From Vespa crabro (Eukaryota > Arthropoda > Insecta > Hymenoptera > Vespidae): 64,000 nt of DNA. Shown piece by piece: positions 25,568 to 37,802 of the stretch. The notes under the pieces are model-generated. The model was not told where the DNA came from. It made no database searches and was given only the letters and a program-made list of their open reading frames with translations. Location of the stretch: NCBI RefSeq assembly GCF_910589235.1, contig NC_060960.1:5199339-5263338 (forward strand). The letters run 5' to 3'. The first letter of the stretch is position 1. Every line of letters begins with the position of its first letter. The position numbers were made by a program, and so were the translations under genes.

Positions 25568-26842
25568 TTATTCTATTCCTTTAATTCCAGACGTATTTAT
25601 CTCAAATTGTATGGTTTTACATGGCAAATAAGGTGATAAAAAGGTAGAAGCATAACGAATAGAGTCTTTTCTATAAAAATATATAGAATTAGTTATCATG
25701 CTTGACCATGTGATTCCTAAAGCAGGTTGTTCTTTAATGTCACAATATTTGTTCTTATTTTCTAAAACTGCTGATACCTATAAATTAGTGCTTTGTAAGT
25801 ATACTTATATAAATCTTTGTAAATATACTTATAAATCTATAACTAGTACTTAATCTGATGTTACCTGATTGATACAAACTATAAAAATACCATTATTTTT
25901 ACATAATTTATGTAGCTGCTGTCCCACAATTCTTAGACTTTTAGATCTATTTCTTGATTCACTATTCCATTCTTCCACTCTATATGGTGCAGCTATAGAA
26001 TCAATAATTAGTAGACGTATTTTTTGTCTATTTAATAATACTGGCACTTTATGAAGCAAAGATGACTCTAAGTCTTCCTAAGTTTAAAAATTACATTTAA
26101 ATACATCACATAATAAAGTCAATAAAATAAATAATGATAAAATATATATCTTTAATCAAAATTATATGCTTATATTTATAACTAAATAATACTTAATTAC
26201 AATAGTTGCAATGTGTTCCACAAATATGATATCACCATTTATATTATCATATTTTTGAATGATATCTAAATTTTGAATTAATTCATGTAATCGTTTTGCC
26301 GGAAAAGCAGCTTCAGTAGAAATATATATCGCACCTATACAGTTATCGATGATAAAAAATAGTGAAATTATTATACACAATGTTGATAAGAAATATATGT
26401 AAATAAAATATCAAATATATAGATAAAATATACTACCAGCATCAAAGCCACCTTCAGTTAAAGGTAATTGTACAGTAAGACACAGCTGAAGAGCTAATTG
26501 GGTTTTTCCAGTACCAGCTGCACCATAAATTTGTGTAATACCCTGACAAGGAATGCCACCATTGAATATTTTATTTATTTTAGAGCAGCCAGTTGACAGA
26601 AATTTTTCTTGCTTCTTTAAATTCTTTGCACTTATCTCTATTAAGTTTATATAAATACAAATATAAATATTTATATTATATAGTTTTAAATTTCCAAATA
26701 TCGAATTGTTTATCTAAAGATTATTTGCATTTTTTATTAGATTTGCATATATTGTATCTTTTTATATCTCTCTATTCTATATATTAGTTTAATGAATTTT
26801 AATAAAAATTATATAATATATAATACCAGAATATTCTTCCAT
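25568..26842 (-). CDS. XRCC3: RAD51 paralogue XRCC3
   Basis: XRCC3 works with RAD51C in homologous recombination and Holliday-junction processing. Exons from 26842 down: 26827-26842 (five codons plus one base), 26437-26637, 26201-26334, 25865-26077 and 25568-25777, with all phases consistent (257 aa). The RecA-type core has Walker A GAAGTGKTQLALQLC, then EGGFDAGAIYISTEAAFPAKR, Walker B LLIIDSIAAP and IVCINQ, followed by PALGITW. This order matches XRCC3 rather than RAD51 or RAD51C. It is shorter than human XRCC3 (346 aa) because the N-terminal helical domain is nearly absent: only about ten residues precede the STGC motif. Another upstream exon is possible but not needed, since the first ATG splices in frame. 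Confidence 0.93.
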
Positions 26843-27536
26843 TATTATTTGTGGAAACAAATATAAAATATAAACGATAAAAACGATTGGTAGCTCGAAC
26901 TATCATAAAGATCGTAGTGTATTTGTCGATACATCCCAATGTACTTGTATATGTGAAGATTGTGAGTTTTGAAAAAAGATTACATATTTAAATCATTTTT
27001 TTTAGGTAATAATTTACAATACACATGACACTGCAATGAAAGCACGTATAAAGACTGTTGTTAATGAAGTTTCCTAGAAATTTTCTAAATTTTTTTATTG
27101 TTTTTATTTATAACCTCTCCTTTTAAAAATATTATATTTTTATACATTTTGATTATTTATTAATTATTTTAAAATTGATTCTATAAAAACTTGCTTGTTT
27201 AAAATTTGTTAAATCATATTCAAAATAGTATCTTCATATGCAGCAGCCTCCACATGGTTAAACTAATTGATGTTTTCTATAATGTATTTTTTTAATAAAA
27301 TGCAACGTAATCATACTAAGATTACTGCTACATTTTATTTTATATCATGATTAAATTTGATTAATGTTTAACTATGTGAGGCTAATAAAATAAACGAATT
27401 TTAGTCTAAACGAATTTTAGTAATTGTAAGCTTGTTAATAATATTGATCATTTAAGAAGCTTACTATATCATCAAATAGTTTTAAGACTTCAGTAAACTT
27501 GCAAGATATATTATAGATAGATATAACTAACAAGGT
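26843..27536. other. Spacer between XRCC3 and the lebercilin-like gene
   Basis: This holds the XRCC3 5' flank and the 3' UTR of the next minus-strand gene. It is AT-rich, with no ORF or RNA gene recognised. Confidence 0.5.
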
Positions 27537-30500
27537 TTAAGTAAGGCTAATTTTATTATCCATATTACCATTATCAAACACATCATTAATAATACTATAG
27601 TTTTTCTTGCTATGTGCAGGTAATCCACGGAATAAGTTTTCTGTTATTTGAAATCTAGTTAAAGAATTACGTTTTGGAAAATGTTGATCAATAAAAAAGT
27701 CAATATCTTCATTATTATCAATTGCCTTCATTGTAGCCAAAAGTTTTTCTTTGTTGTAATTAATTGATTTTGATTTATTAACCGCTTTGTGGTCACTTTT
27801 ATTGGTATTATTGTAACTTTTACCAGAGTTATTAGCTGTATGACTGTTGGATAATGACTTTTTTTTCTTATTCATTTGTAATGTAGTAATAACATCATTG
27901 TTTAGATCTTCAGTAAATTCCACTTTGCTTCCATTAGATATTGTTCTTTGACCCTCCATTATGGAGTTTGTTGATGTATGTTGATCACCATAATTATTCT
28001 GTTGTAGTTCATCTTTTACCTTATCAATAGAATAACTAATATTGTCATATATTAATGGATAATCTTTATCAATTTCTGAATGTTTTATTTCTTGATCAAG
28101 TTCGAAATTAACTGTTGAATATTTTTCTATACCTTGAAATTCATCTTGTTGCAAAGACATAGAAGTCGTTTCATTTTCATCATAAGTATGCTGAGTATCC
28201 AATTTTAAATCAATTAAGTTTTCATGATCATTAATCAAATGATTTTTTTCATCTTGTATATGCATATGATTTAGATTATATTCAAGATTGTTCACTATAG
28301 TTTCTATGGAAGGATTTTCTACATTTTTATGCAAATCACTTTGATATTCATAAATACTTTCATTTTGTAGCAAATTAACTTCCGAATTTGCATTATCAGT
28401 TTTTTGTTTAGTTCTTAAAACTTTTAAATCAATTTCATTTGTCATATCATTAGTATTAAAATCTGAACAAGAATCAGAATATATTTTATCAAATTTATCA
28501 TTTTTGAATTTAACAGAGAAGCCATCTTCAGTACATTCTTCTTGGTTTGTTTTAAACTTATATTGATAATCATAATCTTTTTGATTTAAAATTTTAGCCT
28601 GCTTTTGAAAATTTTCATTATATATCTTTTTAGAAAAAAATTGTGCATTTGATTCACTCTCTTTAGAATCTGTTATATAAGAAGTAAGATCATGGTCTGT
28701 ATTATTGATCATCCTAGTAAACAGATTGTATTTAAATTATTATATTATAAATAATTAAATTAAACAATTAATATATTTTGAATTTTTAAACAAACCGTGT
28801 ATGTAAATCCTGAGAATTTTTTATTGTGTTCATCAAATGATAATTCCTATTTTTATGTTCATCGTTCTCATGTTCACTATTAGAATAGTCAGAAAAATTA
28901 TCAAATTGTTCATGCTGTTCTGTAGATACTTCATATGAATTTCCATCTACTATGCACTTATTCCCAGATTCCATCTGACTTGCTATATCATTTTCATTGT
29001 ATGATGCAGTTTGTACATTTTTATTTAATTTTGATCCTAAATCTTTAAACTTTGGTGTCTGATCATCAAATAATGAAGATATCATATCCTGTGACATTGT
29101 TTGAAAATATAATTTATGAGTATCTCTTGAACTTGTCACTGTTTCTGGACAAGGCAAATCCGTTTGTTGACTTGCATTTGTACTGCTAACAGTATTATTA
29201 ATTATATCATTATTTAATTGAGATGTAATAAGTGTAGGCTAAAAGTAAAAGTTACAATAATTAAACATGAAGAATACTTCAAATTATGAAAACAAAAATT
29301 AATGTTTTCATCTAAATTTACCAAGTTATCGTTTTGTCCATCATTATATTTTTTATATTTGTTGGTCGTAGTTATCGCAGTACTGAAATTGATAAAAATA
29401 ACAGATACTAAGTGATAAAAATTACTGAATAAATAAGAAAAAATTATTTTTTAAGCAAAATTTATTATACCTTACGTTCCTTAAATTTGTAAGTGATTGA
29501 GTTACAAAAACTGTATTTTTCTTATCGATTAGTAATTGTTTTCTTGTTTTGTTACCTATTAAATGTTCTAAATCTTTCACCTTTTCAAGTGCTTCTTGTA
29601 AGTTTTTCTGTGTTTGTTTGTGTTTAGATATTTCTACAAATAGTTGATGTTTCAAACTTTTTCTTTCCAAGGCTAATTTTCTTTCTAACAACTTTTAAAA
29701 AATTGCAATACAAAGAATAATTATTTAAAAGATTTCATATCTTTTAAAATAGTATATTTACCATTAAGTATTGTGATAATATAGTATACCTGTATATTTT
29801 CTTGTTGCTGCATTATTTTGTGATTTAACTCAGAAACTTGCATCTGTAATTTTTCTCTTTCTGCCAAGTTTCGATCTTTACTGAGTTGCAACAAATGTTT
29901 ATTTTGAGTCTACAAAGTACCAATCTCATAGTAATAGAAAACCCATATATGTTCATAAAGATTTTTATATTTTTTTAGGATCATTGGATATATAATATGT
30001 ATACACAAATAAGTTACTTACCTGCAAGGAATACAATTCATTTTCTTTTTCTTTCAATAAATCAGAGATGTTCTTATGTAAGGCTTTTAATTTCTTATGC
30101 TTAATTTGGAGTATTCTCAATTCTTCCTGATGTGAATTAATAATTTTTGGTAGTTCAGCAGTAGTTCCCTCATAACGTCTTAATGCAGAATCTTGCCTTT
30201 TCTGCAATGCTTTCAATAGCCTGTTTTCATTAGCCAATTCCTCAAAAATAAAAGTAAAATTGTATTTATGTTGATTATTAATTTTTTAATTGTCTCTTTA
30301 CATTATATTTGTATAATCAGAAAATGATATATTTTATTATATCCACATATATTTACATTTAGATGATAATGTGCATCAGCAAGTTGATTTTGCAATTGTT
30401 TAATACGAAGCATTTTTGCAGATACAACTCTTTGAGTAAGATTATTTTTATTTGCAGGTTTTGCTGATATTGTAGTAGAACAGACTCGCATGGTGTTTTT

Positions 30501-30930
30501 ATATGATTCTCCTATATAAATTGTAGAATTATAATCTTCTGGATATTTTTATTCTTTACTGTTTCTACGTAGATAATTACATACTTTCAATATATAACAT
30601 ACCGAGCAAAGGATGCAAACATTTTTTATTTGATGATGGACATGTACTTCTACATAGTGAATAGCTTTTTTTTTCTTCTATATTATTTGTATTGCTGTTT
30701 TGCTTTCTGAAAATTATGTAGATGTTCATTTATATAAAAAACCATAAAAATTATAAATAGGTATGAAAGATCAATATGAAAATTAAGTGAAATGTACATA
30801 TATCAATTTATTATGACACTTGAATATGGTATGATTGCTTTTGCCCTCTGCAAGGAATATTAGTTTACCTATCCACATTTTCATGAACATTGAGATGTAC
30901 TACAGGCAATGTGGGCACTTCAGTTTGCAT
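27537..30930 (-). CDS. LCA5: Lebercilin-like ciliary coiled-coil protein
   Basis: Lebercilin (LCA5) is a ciliary protein linked to intraflagellar transport. Nine exons on the minus strand: 30869-30930, 30603-30706, 30357-30511, 30022-30240, 29790-29909, 29471-29691, 29322-29382, 28796-29238 and 27537-28713. They encode 853 aa with all phases consistent. The conserved lebercilin domain covers the third to sixth exons: MLRIKQLQNQLADAHYHLN, ENRLLKALQKRQDSALRRYE and LPKIINSHQEELRILQIKHK, followed by heptad-rich helices. The C-terminal 500 residues are Asn/Asp/Glu/Ser-rich and look disordered, with no domain seen. I prefer the donor at 29470 over a closer one at 29475 because only it keeps the phase with the 61-nt exon 29322-29382. 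The start ATG sits near the 5' end of a short first coding exon. Confidence 0.9.
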
Positions 30931-31634
30931 TTTGCAGTGATTGATTACACGTTACAATCGACATTTTAATTCTGCTAAAAACAACTCCACAGTATCAAAG
31001 AAGTATTCGGTTGTTAGAAACATACATAGCTGTGCGCGTAGTATACTATCATTCATTGTTATGTTAACTGGTTACCAAGGCAATACAGAAAAAATATTTT
31101 CGTAATCAATGATGTAATCATAGATGATAACTCTTTTTCAGCCGCGCATGTTATTCTTTTTTTGTAAAGATTTGATAATTATGAATAATAATAAATAACA
31201 GAATCTAAAATGAATTTGATTTAACTATTTCTAATATTTTTTTATGGCATATATTAAAAGAAATTGTGGAATATAACTAAAACTAAACAGGTAATTAAAT
31301 ATATTGGATATAAAAATATATCAAGCATATATATAAATAATTTTCGGTCATATTCTATTGTATAAGAATTAATAAAATTTGAAAAATAAAATAAATCATT
31401 TTTTTATTCCAAAGCAAATACTACATAGTATTTACATTATTTTTGTTGCTAGTATGTACACTTAATATATACATATTTTATTGAATAAAATAAATAGAGA
31501 TACTGGCAGTTTTATAATAGTCAACAGCATTAAAATACATAATTAATAATGTAACATTTCTATGTTAAATGAGAAAACAATTATTTTTATTATTTCAAAA
31601 CATTTGATATTTTATATTCACTGCATGTTTTTAA
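30931..31634. other. Spacer between lebercilin-like gene and ABCB7
   Basis: Upstream flank of the lebercilin-like gene, then the 3' UTR of ABCB7. It is AT-rich, and no ORF or RNA gene is supported. Confidence 0.5.
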
Positions 31635-34600
31635 TTAATTATTCCCGCCAGTTCTAATACGTTCATGTGTTTCGTCCGAATATGTTTGCATGCCAATATT
31701 TTGTGTTTCCCATAATTTATTATACAGAGAATTCGGCATTGATAACAGAGCAGAATGTGTTCCACTTTCCACTAATTTTCCTTTATCTAACACAAAAATT
31801 TCATCTGAGTCTATGACAGTGGATAAACGATGTGCAATCACAATTGATGTACGTCCTTTTGTAGCTCTACGTAATGCTTCTAATATTTTCTGTAATAACA
31901 TAAAAATCAAAAGATTTAAAATAAAAATAAATATTATATAGTTACAGTTACATATTCTTACATTTTCTGTAATAGAATCTAATGAAGAAGTAGCTTCATC
32001 AAAAATTAATATAGGACTGTCTTTTAAGATTGCCCTAGCAATTGCTACTCGTTGTTTCTCTCCTCCGCTCAATTTTAGACCACGTTCTCCAACAGGAGTT
32101 TCATAGCCTTGTGGCCATTTTAAAATTGAATCATGTAGATTTGCCATTTTAGCAGCTTCGTAAACTTCTTCTTTTGATTTACATAAATTACCATAATGAA
32201 GATTATAGAAAATTGTTTCATGGAAAAGTACTGAATCCTGTCATTCAAAATAATTTGTTTAATCATTATTTAGAATAAATTATTTTTTTCATATTAAGTT
32301 ATACCATACCTGAGGTACTATAGCTATGGATCTTCTAAGATCATTTATATCAACATCTTGAATATTTTGACCATTGATCAGAACATTTCCGCTTTGAGGT
32401 TCAAAAAATCGATAAAGCAGTCTTACTATTGTGGTCTTACTAAAATTAATATATTAATATTAAAATTTTTGGAGGAAAGTAAATATATATAAAATGAGTA
32501 TTATATCTTACCCACAACCAGATCCTCCTACAATAGCAATTTTTTTTCCACTTGGAATATGAAAAGATACATCTTCAAAAATGGGCTTGCCTTGTACATA
32601 TTGAAAATTAATATTTTTGAATTCAATATCAGAGTTGTTCTGTCCAATATTCAACCTTATAGCATTTTCTTTTGTCTGTTAACATATATTTTTATATTGT
32701 GTATTATATATACAATATAAATACATATATACGTATTATTTTAATATTGTGTACATTATATCAATATAACACTTCTTTTTTAATAATTTCTGTAATTAGT
32801 TAGAAAAGGATAATTTTAAATAAATGTTAATTCAAAAGTACCTTAATATTAGTGTCCATTGTCATCAAAGTGAACATTGTCTGCATATCAATGAAAGCTT
32901 GTCTCACTTCTCGATAAACAGAACCTAGAAATCCTAAAGGTATTGATAATTGAAATAACAAGCCATTAACCAGCACTAAATCTCCAACAGTCATAGTTCC
33001 TAAATATAAAAATATTAATATATCAATTATATTGTTAAACATTGCCATTATAACAGTATCAATTCTTATATTAAATATGAAAGTAGAATGTAGTACATAA
33101 AAGCATATAAGAAAACTAACAGATCTATGTTACCATTCATAATATTCTTTGTTGTTAATATCATTATAAGACTTAAAGCAATACTAAAGATAGCATTTTG
33201 TCCAAAATTTAGCATAGCTAAACTTGTATTCGTTTTTAACGAAGCTGTTTCATATTTTTGTAATGATTGATCATATCTTTCTGCTTCGAATTTTTCATTA
33301 TTGAAATACTGTAACAATATATATTTATTTTTTATTGTAAACACATTTCATATTAAACAGAAATAAAAAAGATACTAGAAAGATTTACCTTTACTGTTTC
33401 ATAATTAATGAGTGAATCTATTGCTTTATTTCCTGCTTCGTTTTCCGCTTGATTCATATATATTCTAAATTTCGTTCGCCATTGAGTAACTCCTAATGTA
33501 AAGGCAGTGTAAATACCAACGCAAGCAAGTGCTAAATTTGCATATTCAGCCCCACATTTTATACCCAAAATAGTACTAACTAAAGCTAATTCGAAAACAG
33601 TAGGTACAACATTAAATACCATGGCTGACAGAACAAAATTAATACCACGACTTCCTCTATCTATTACCTATATATTAGACATACAAAATATTATAATAAT
33701 AATTATTAATATATAACAATATGAAAAATATTTGTCATATATATTTACCTTAGATAGTGCTCCAGTTTGTCTAGATAGATGAAATGCTAAATCAAGATTA
33801 TGCATATGTAGAAAAACATTCTTAGCAATTTTTCTAATTGAATGTTGTGCAACTTTTGCAAATACTGCATTTCTCAATTCACTACAACCAGCTGCACCAG
33901 CACGAGCAATTCCATCTATTATGAATAATAAAGATCATATAGATTCCTCTTTATATTTTAAATATTTATCATAAAAAAAATATAATATGTATTCTTACAT
34001 CCTACGAGTAATGAAGTTGCAATTGTAGTAATAGTTTCAGGTGCACTTCCTATACTCAACACAGCCTCACCAGTACTTTCAATGCTATGCTTGTTCAAAA
34101 TATCCACAGCATATTTAAAAATAAAAGGAACAGTTACATTTAAGACTTTTGAACCAATCAATAATCCAACTGCTATCTTAACTCTTTTTTTAATTTCTGG
34201 ATCATCCTAAGTAATATTTACAGAAATAAAAATTAAGATCAATAATTGGAATTAAAGAATACATATTTCCAACTATTCAACTTACTTCTGGCCAGATGTA
34301 TTTGAGCATTGCCTTAAGCATATCTGTAGAACTAACTGATGATTGTTCTTTGAATCCAATTGCATCTCTGCTTAAACCAGATACACCTGGATGGAAACAG
34401 TTTCTTTTCTGTTGCCCTGGCTTTCCTCCAGTTATACCCGTAACTGCTAATATATATTTAACAGGAGAGACAACTGATTTTGATTGTGGAACATTTTTCT
34501 TTTTTTGTGCCCGATCTATTACATTTCCAGTGCAGCACTGCAAATTTATAAAAAGTTCTCATTTTTATTGCAGACATTATAAAAAGTTTATTTAGTATGA

Positions 34601-36689
34601 ATACTGAAGAAAAATATAGTATCATTTAAGATTAATATTTTAGATTCTTTTATTCTTTTTTATGTAATATATATTTATTTCAATCATTTTACATATATGT
34701 ATACTTCTTAAATATAAATAAACAAAATTGTAATAATTATCTATTACAAATATTTATATATAAACAAAATGCATATTTTGTTAATTATGTTTTATTTACT
34801 GTATTTTACTTAATATTATATATTTTTCAATGATTCGTCTAATATTTGAATATATTCTCTTATAAGACTTAATGCACTTGAAAAACTTCGACTGCATTTC
34901 TTAACATTATTCATATCATTTAGATAATTCAAATACTCTTTTTTTTTTAAATGTAAAATTTGTATACCTAAATTATGTATTTTAATGTGATCTTCTGAAC
35001 TAAAAGATGCTCCATATATTCTGATATTCCAAAAATCTTTTTCTAAAGTAGTACTTGCAATGAATAATGTGATAATGGCATTGTAATTCAGACCATCTCT
35101 TGTAAAAGACATGTTTTTATTGAATTTGTTAGAAACAATAAATTTTAATGCATACTCTGATATAGTAACACATGATTGGATATCAAGTATATTAAAAACA
35201 ACTTCATCTAATAGATTATTAGGAATAAAAAAACCATAATCTATATATAATTTAAGACTGTTATGTGGACCATAATTAATAAAAACTTGAGAATTCTTTT
35301 CAAATGGTTTAAGAGTAGTAATTTGGTAGAATTTATTCTTATGTTCATCTGTTATTAATGAAACTGATACAGAAGCATTTATATCATGATTGAATAAATC
35401 TAAAAATGGTGCCAATGCCAAATTATTTGGTGATTCTATCTTTATCACACTATCCTGCACTTCTCTTTCATTTATATATACAGATCTAGTATTTACAACA
35501 TAATAAGCCCACCTATATTTATTGAAGGTCATTATTTTGTCAAGAGGAATATTACAATGAGAACAATAATTTTTGTCTTCTTTCTTTAATGTTTGTAGAC
35601 TTTGCATTAATAAAGAAAAATTTCTTACTATATTATGTACATAATACATGTGTTCTTTAATAAAGTTAGGTAAAAATTTCTTTTCTTTAGATGTACAAAA
35701 TTCTGGTGTAGAAAAATATTGTGGAAGTGAATTTATATAGGGATACCATTTTGATGAAGTTCCCAAATGCTCTTCATATATTAAAAATACTGAAAGTATA
35801 TGTTGAGCATTATAACTTTGATCCTTTAAAAATAGAATTTTAACATCACATTTAGATACAGTAAATGTCGTTATTAACATTTTTATAGGTAATTTTATCA
35901 AAATTTCATGTTCTCTTATATGTCTTATTGTTTTTAAACCTCTACCAGTCATAGGAAAATTAGTAGGAATAAAGTTTGTAGTAGAAAAACAGTTTTTAAA
36001 TAACCAATATTTTAAGAAATTCATATCATCATTTTCTTCAGATTTTAATTTTTGCATATGAAACTTCTTCTTTCGATGGCGTTTCCGTGATGTACGACCC
36101 ATTGTGACAAAAGAAGATACTTAGGTATTCTGCAGAAATAATAAGTAGAAAGAAATAGTTTATGACTGAAATATTCCTCTTGTTAAAATATCTGATAACA
36201 TTAGTAAAATTAACACTTCAAATTTTAAGGAAAAGTTATATTAATTGAATAAAAATATACAATAAAATGTGAATGGAATTATTATTTGTATCATATTATT
36301 TTTATGGGTTATGTTAACAAATTAAACAATAACTATGTATTATAACTCAATCATAACAAAAAATTCAAAAATACATCTTTGCACATTTGATTTATAATAT
36401 TGAATAATAAATGATTTTCAAGATATAAGGATTATAAACAATATAGATCGTCTATTAATATTAAAGGAGATTTAAATTATATTTTATCATTTTATGTTAC
36501 TAGTAAAAATATTACCCTTATTCCTACGATTGATAGAGGATATGATCCAACGTTGGTAAATCTATTTTCTTTCATTAAAACATTTTGTCTTGAAATATTG
36601 GTTATGTACGTAGGTGACGAACTAATCCAAATACTCTTGTCAGCTCTTATCACTTTAAATAATCGACGATTTAAAATGACACTTAACAT
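31635..36689 (-). CDS. ABCB7: Mitochondrial ABC transporter ABCB7 (Atm1 type)
   Basis: ABCB7 is a half-transporter of the mitochondrial inner membrane that exports a glutathione-linked sulfur or iron-sulfur compound for cytosolic Fe-S assembly. Eleven exons: 36516-36689, 34286-34537, 33999-34206, 33749-33915, 33389-33667, 33134-33308, 32842-32999, 32512-32675, 32310-32439, 31962-32237 and 31635-31889. Total is 745 aa (human about 752), all phases consistent. Visible motifs are the membrane-domain stretch [20 protein letters not shown], Walker A GGSGCGKTT, signature [16 protein letters not shown], Walker [14 protein letters not shown] and the H-loop IAHRLST. Exon 1 encodes an Arg/Lys/Ser-rich, acid-poor leader ([19 protein letters not shown]) suited to mitochondrial import. 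It lies beyond the SETD4-like gene. No in-frame ATG exists between 34538 and SETD4, and an upstream TGA closes that frame, which supports the distal first exon. Confidence 0.93.
34816..36102 (-). CDS. SETD4: SET-domain lysine methyltransferase, SETD4-like, intronless
   Basis: Single-exon gene of 428 aa (human SETD4 440). The SET domain begins at [19 protein letters not shown]. It continues with [14 protein letters not shown], then [14 protein letters not shown] (the NH motif that contacts S-adenosylmethionine) and [19 protein letters not shown] (the catalytic Tyr-Gly block), followed by the alpha-helical RuBisCO-LSMT substrate-binding domain. SETD4 has been reported to methylate histones, notably H4K20 in quiescent cells of some animals; the target here is unknown. 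The N-terminus is basic ([12 protein letters not shown]), possibly a nuclear signal. The gene lies between ABCB7 exons 1 and 2 on the same strand. Its lack of introns amid intron-rich neighbours suggests either retrocopy origin or intron loss. Confidence 0.93.
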   Translation of the reverse strand: MGRTSRKRHRKKKFHMQKLKSEENDDMNFLKYWLFKNCFSTTNFIPTNFPMTGRGLKTIRHIREHEILIKLPIKMLITTFTVSKCDVKILFLKDQSYNAQHILSVFLIYEEHLGTSSKWYPYINSLPQYFSTPEFCTSKEKKFLPNFIKEHMYYVHNIVRNFSLLMQSLQTLKKEDKNYCSHCNIPLDKIMTFNKYRWAYYVVNTRSVYINEREVQDSVIKIESPNNLALAPFLDLFNHDINASVSVSLITDEHKNKFYQITTLKPFEKNSQVFINYGPHNSLKLYIDYGFFIPNNLLDEVVFNILDIQSCVTISEYALKFIVSNKFNKNMSFTRDGLNYNAIITLFIASTTLEKDFWNIRIYGASFSSEDHIKIHNLGIQILHLKKKEYLNYLNDMNNVKKCSRSFSSALSLIREYIQILDESLKNI

Positions 36690-37802
36690 ATTTCTAATAT
36701 ATTTATTACTACTAAAATTAAACAAGTCTTCAATAAAACTCGATATGTAAAATACACATCCTTAGTAGAAAGTTGGCTAGATTATATGTATCTTTATGGA
36801 TTTGTTTAGTGAATACTCATTTTTGTTCATATTTGGAACATGTTACGTATTCGAGAAGAGAGTAATTTCATTCTACAAACAGATTGCTCAAGCGTGATAA
36901 TAGCTTTTGCGCAAAATTTCTGCGCATCCGCTACGCGTCTATCCTAATGTAAGGATAATTTATAAATAATATTCGACTTTAATAGAGAAAATGAATAATA
37001 AGCAATATTTTTAATCAAAAGAATAACTTGCCTTTTTTTAGAGCTTTTCATCAATATTCGCATTGATTTGTTTTAATCATTAGTAATTTTTGTTCAATCA
37101 TTCCTATTTATAACAGTAATGTTTCGTAAGTTTTTAAAAAATTTTGATCAAAATATATAAAATCTTTATTTTACATAAAACGTAGGTATTTAATACAAAA
37201 TAATATCCTGTATTTATGAATTATGTAGCGATAGTATGAGCCTAGAACGATTAGTAAAAGGGGCGAATCAAAAAAACCATTAGGCCATTAGGCATACTAT
37301 GGATGCAACCCAATGCTGCCATGAAAATGGAACATCAATTTCACAAGAAACTTAAATATCAAAAATAACAGGACATAGTTTTATCAAAAGAGGAAAAAGA
37401 AGAGAATTATATAAATTAATTTCTGATAATGTCAATCATTTGTTCTGATTTAAATTACAACTAATATATCAGACTCATATGTATCATGCAAAAACTTAAG
37501 ATGCGCAAGAATCAGTGCTTCTGCTACTGACTTTTACAACACAATGCAAATCTAGATAGTGCCACATACGTAAAAACCAAACTTTAACTAATGCGAAATG
37601 AAATATTATAAAATGAAATTTTTCGGCGATTTTAAATATAGTGTTCATTTATACATTACAGATTTTTATTAATAACTATGACTATAAATAATTATTAATA
37701 ACTAAATTTTATTTGTGAGAATGAACATTAACATATAGTTTATAGTAACGAGCCCCATTCGTTCTATTATCCACAATTTTAGGCGGTAAATTTAAATCGA
37801 CA
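36690..37802. other. Spacer between ABCB7 and rasp/HHAT
   Basis: ABCB7 (-) and rasp (+) diverge from this 1.1 kb region, so it should contain both promoters. A GC-richer patch at about 36870-36950 near the ABCB7 start is the best promoter candidate. No ORF is supported. Confidence 0.5.
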
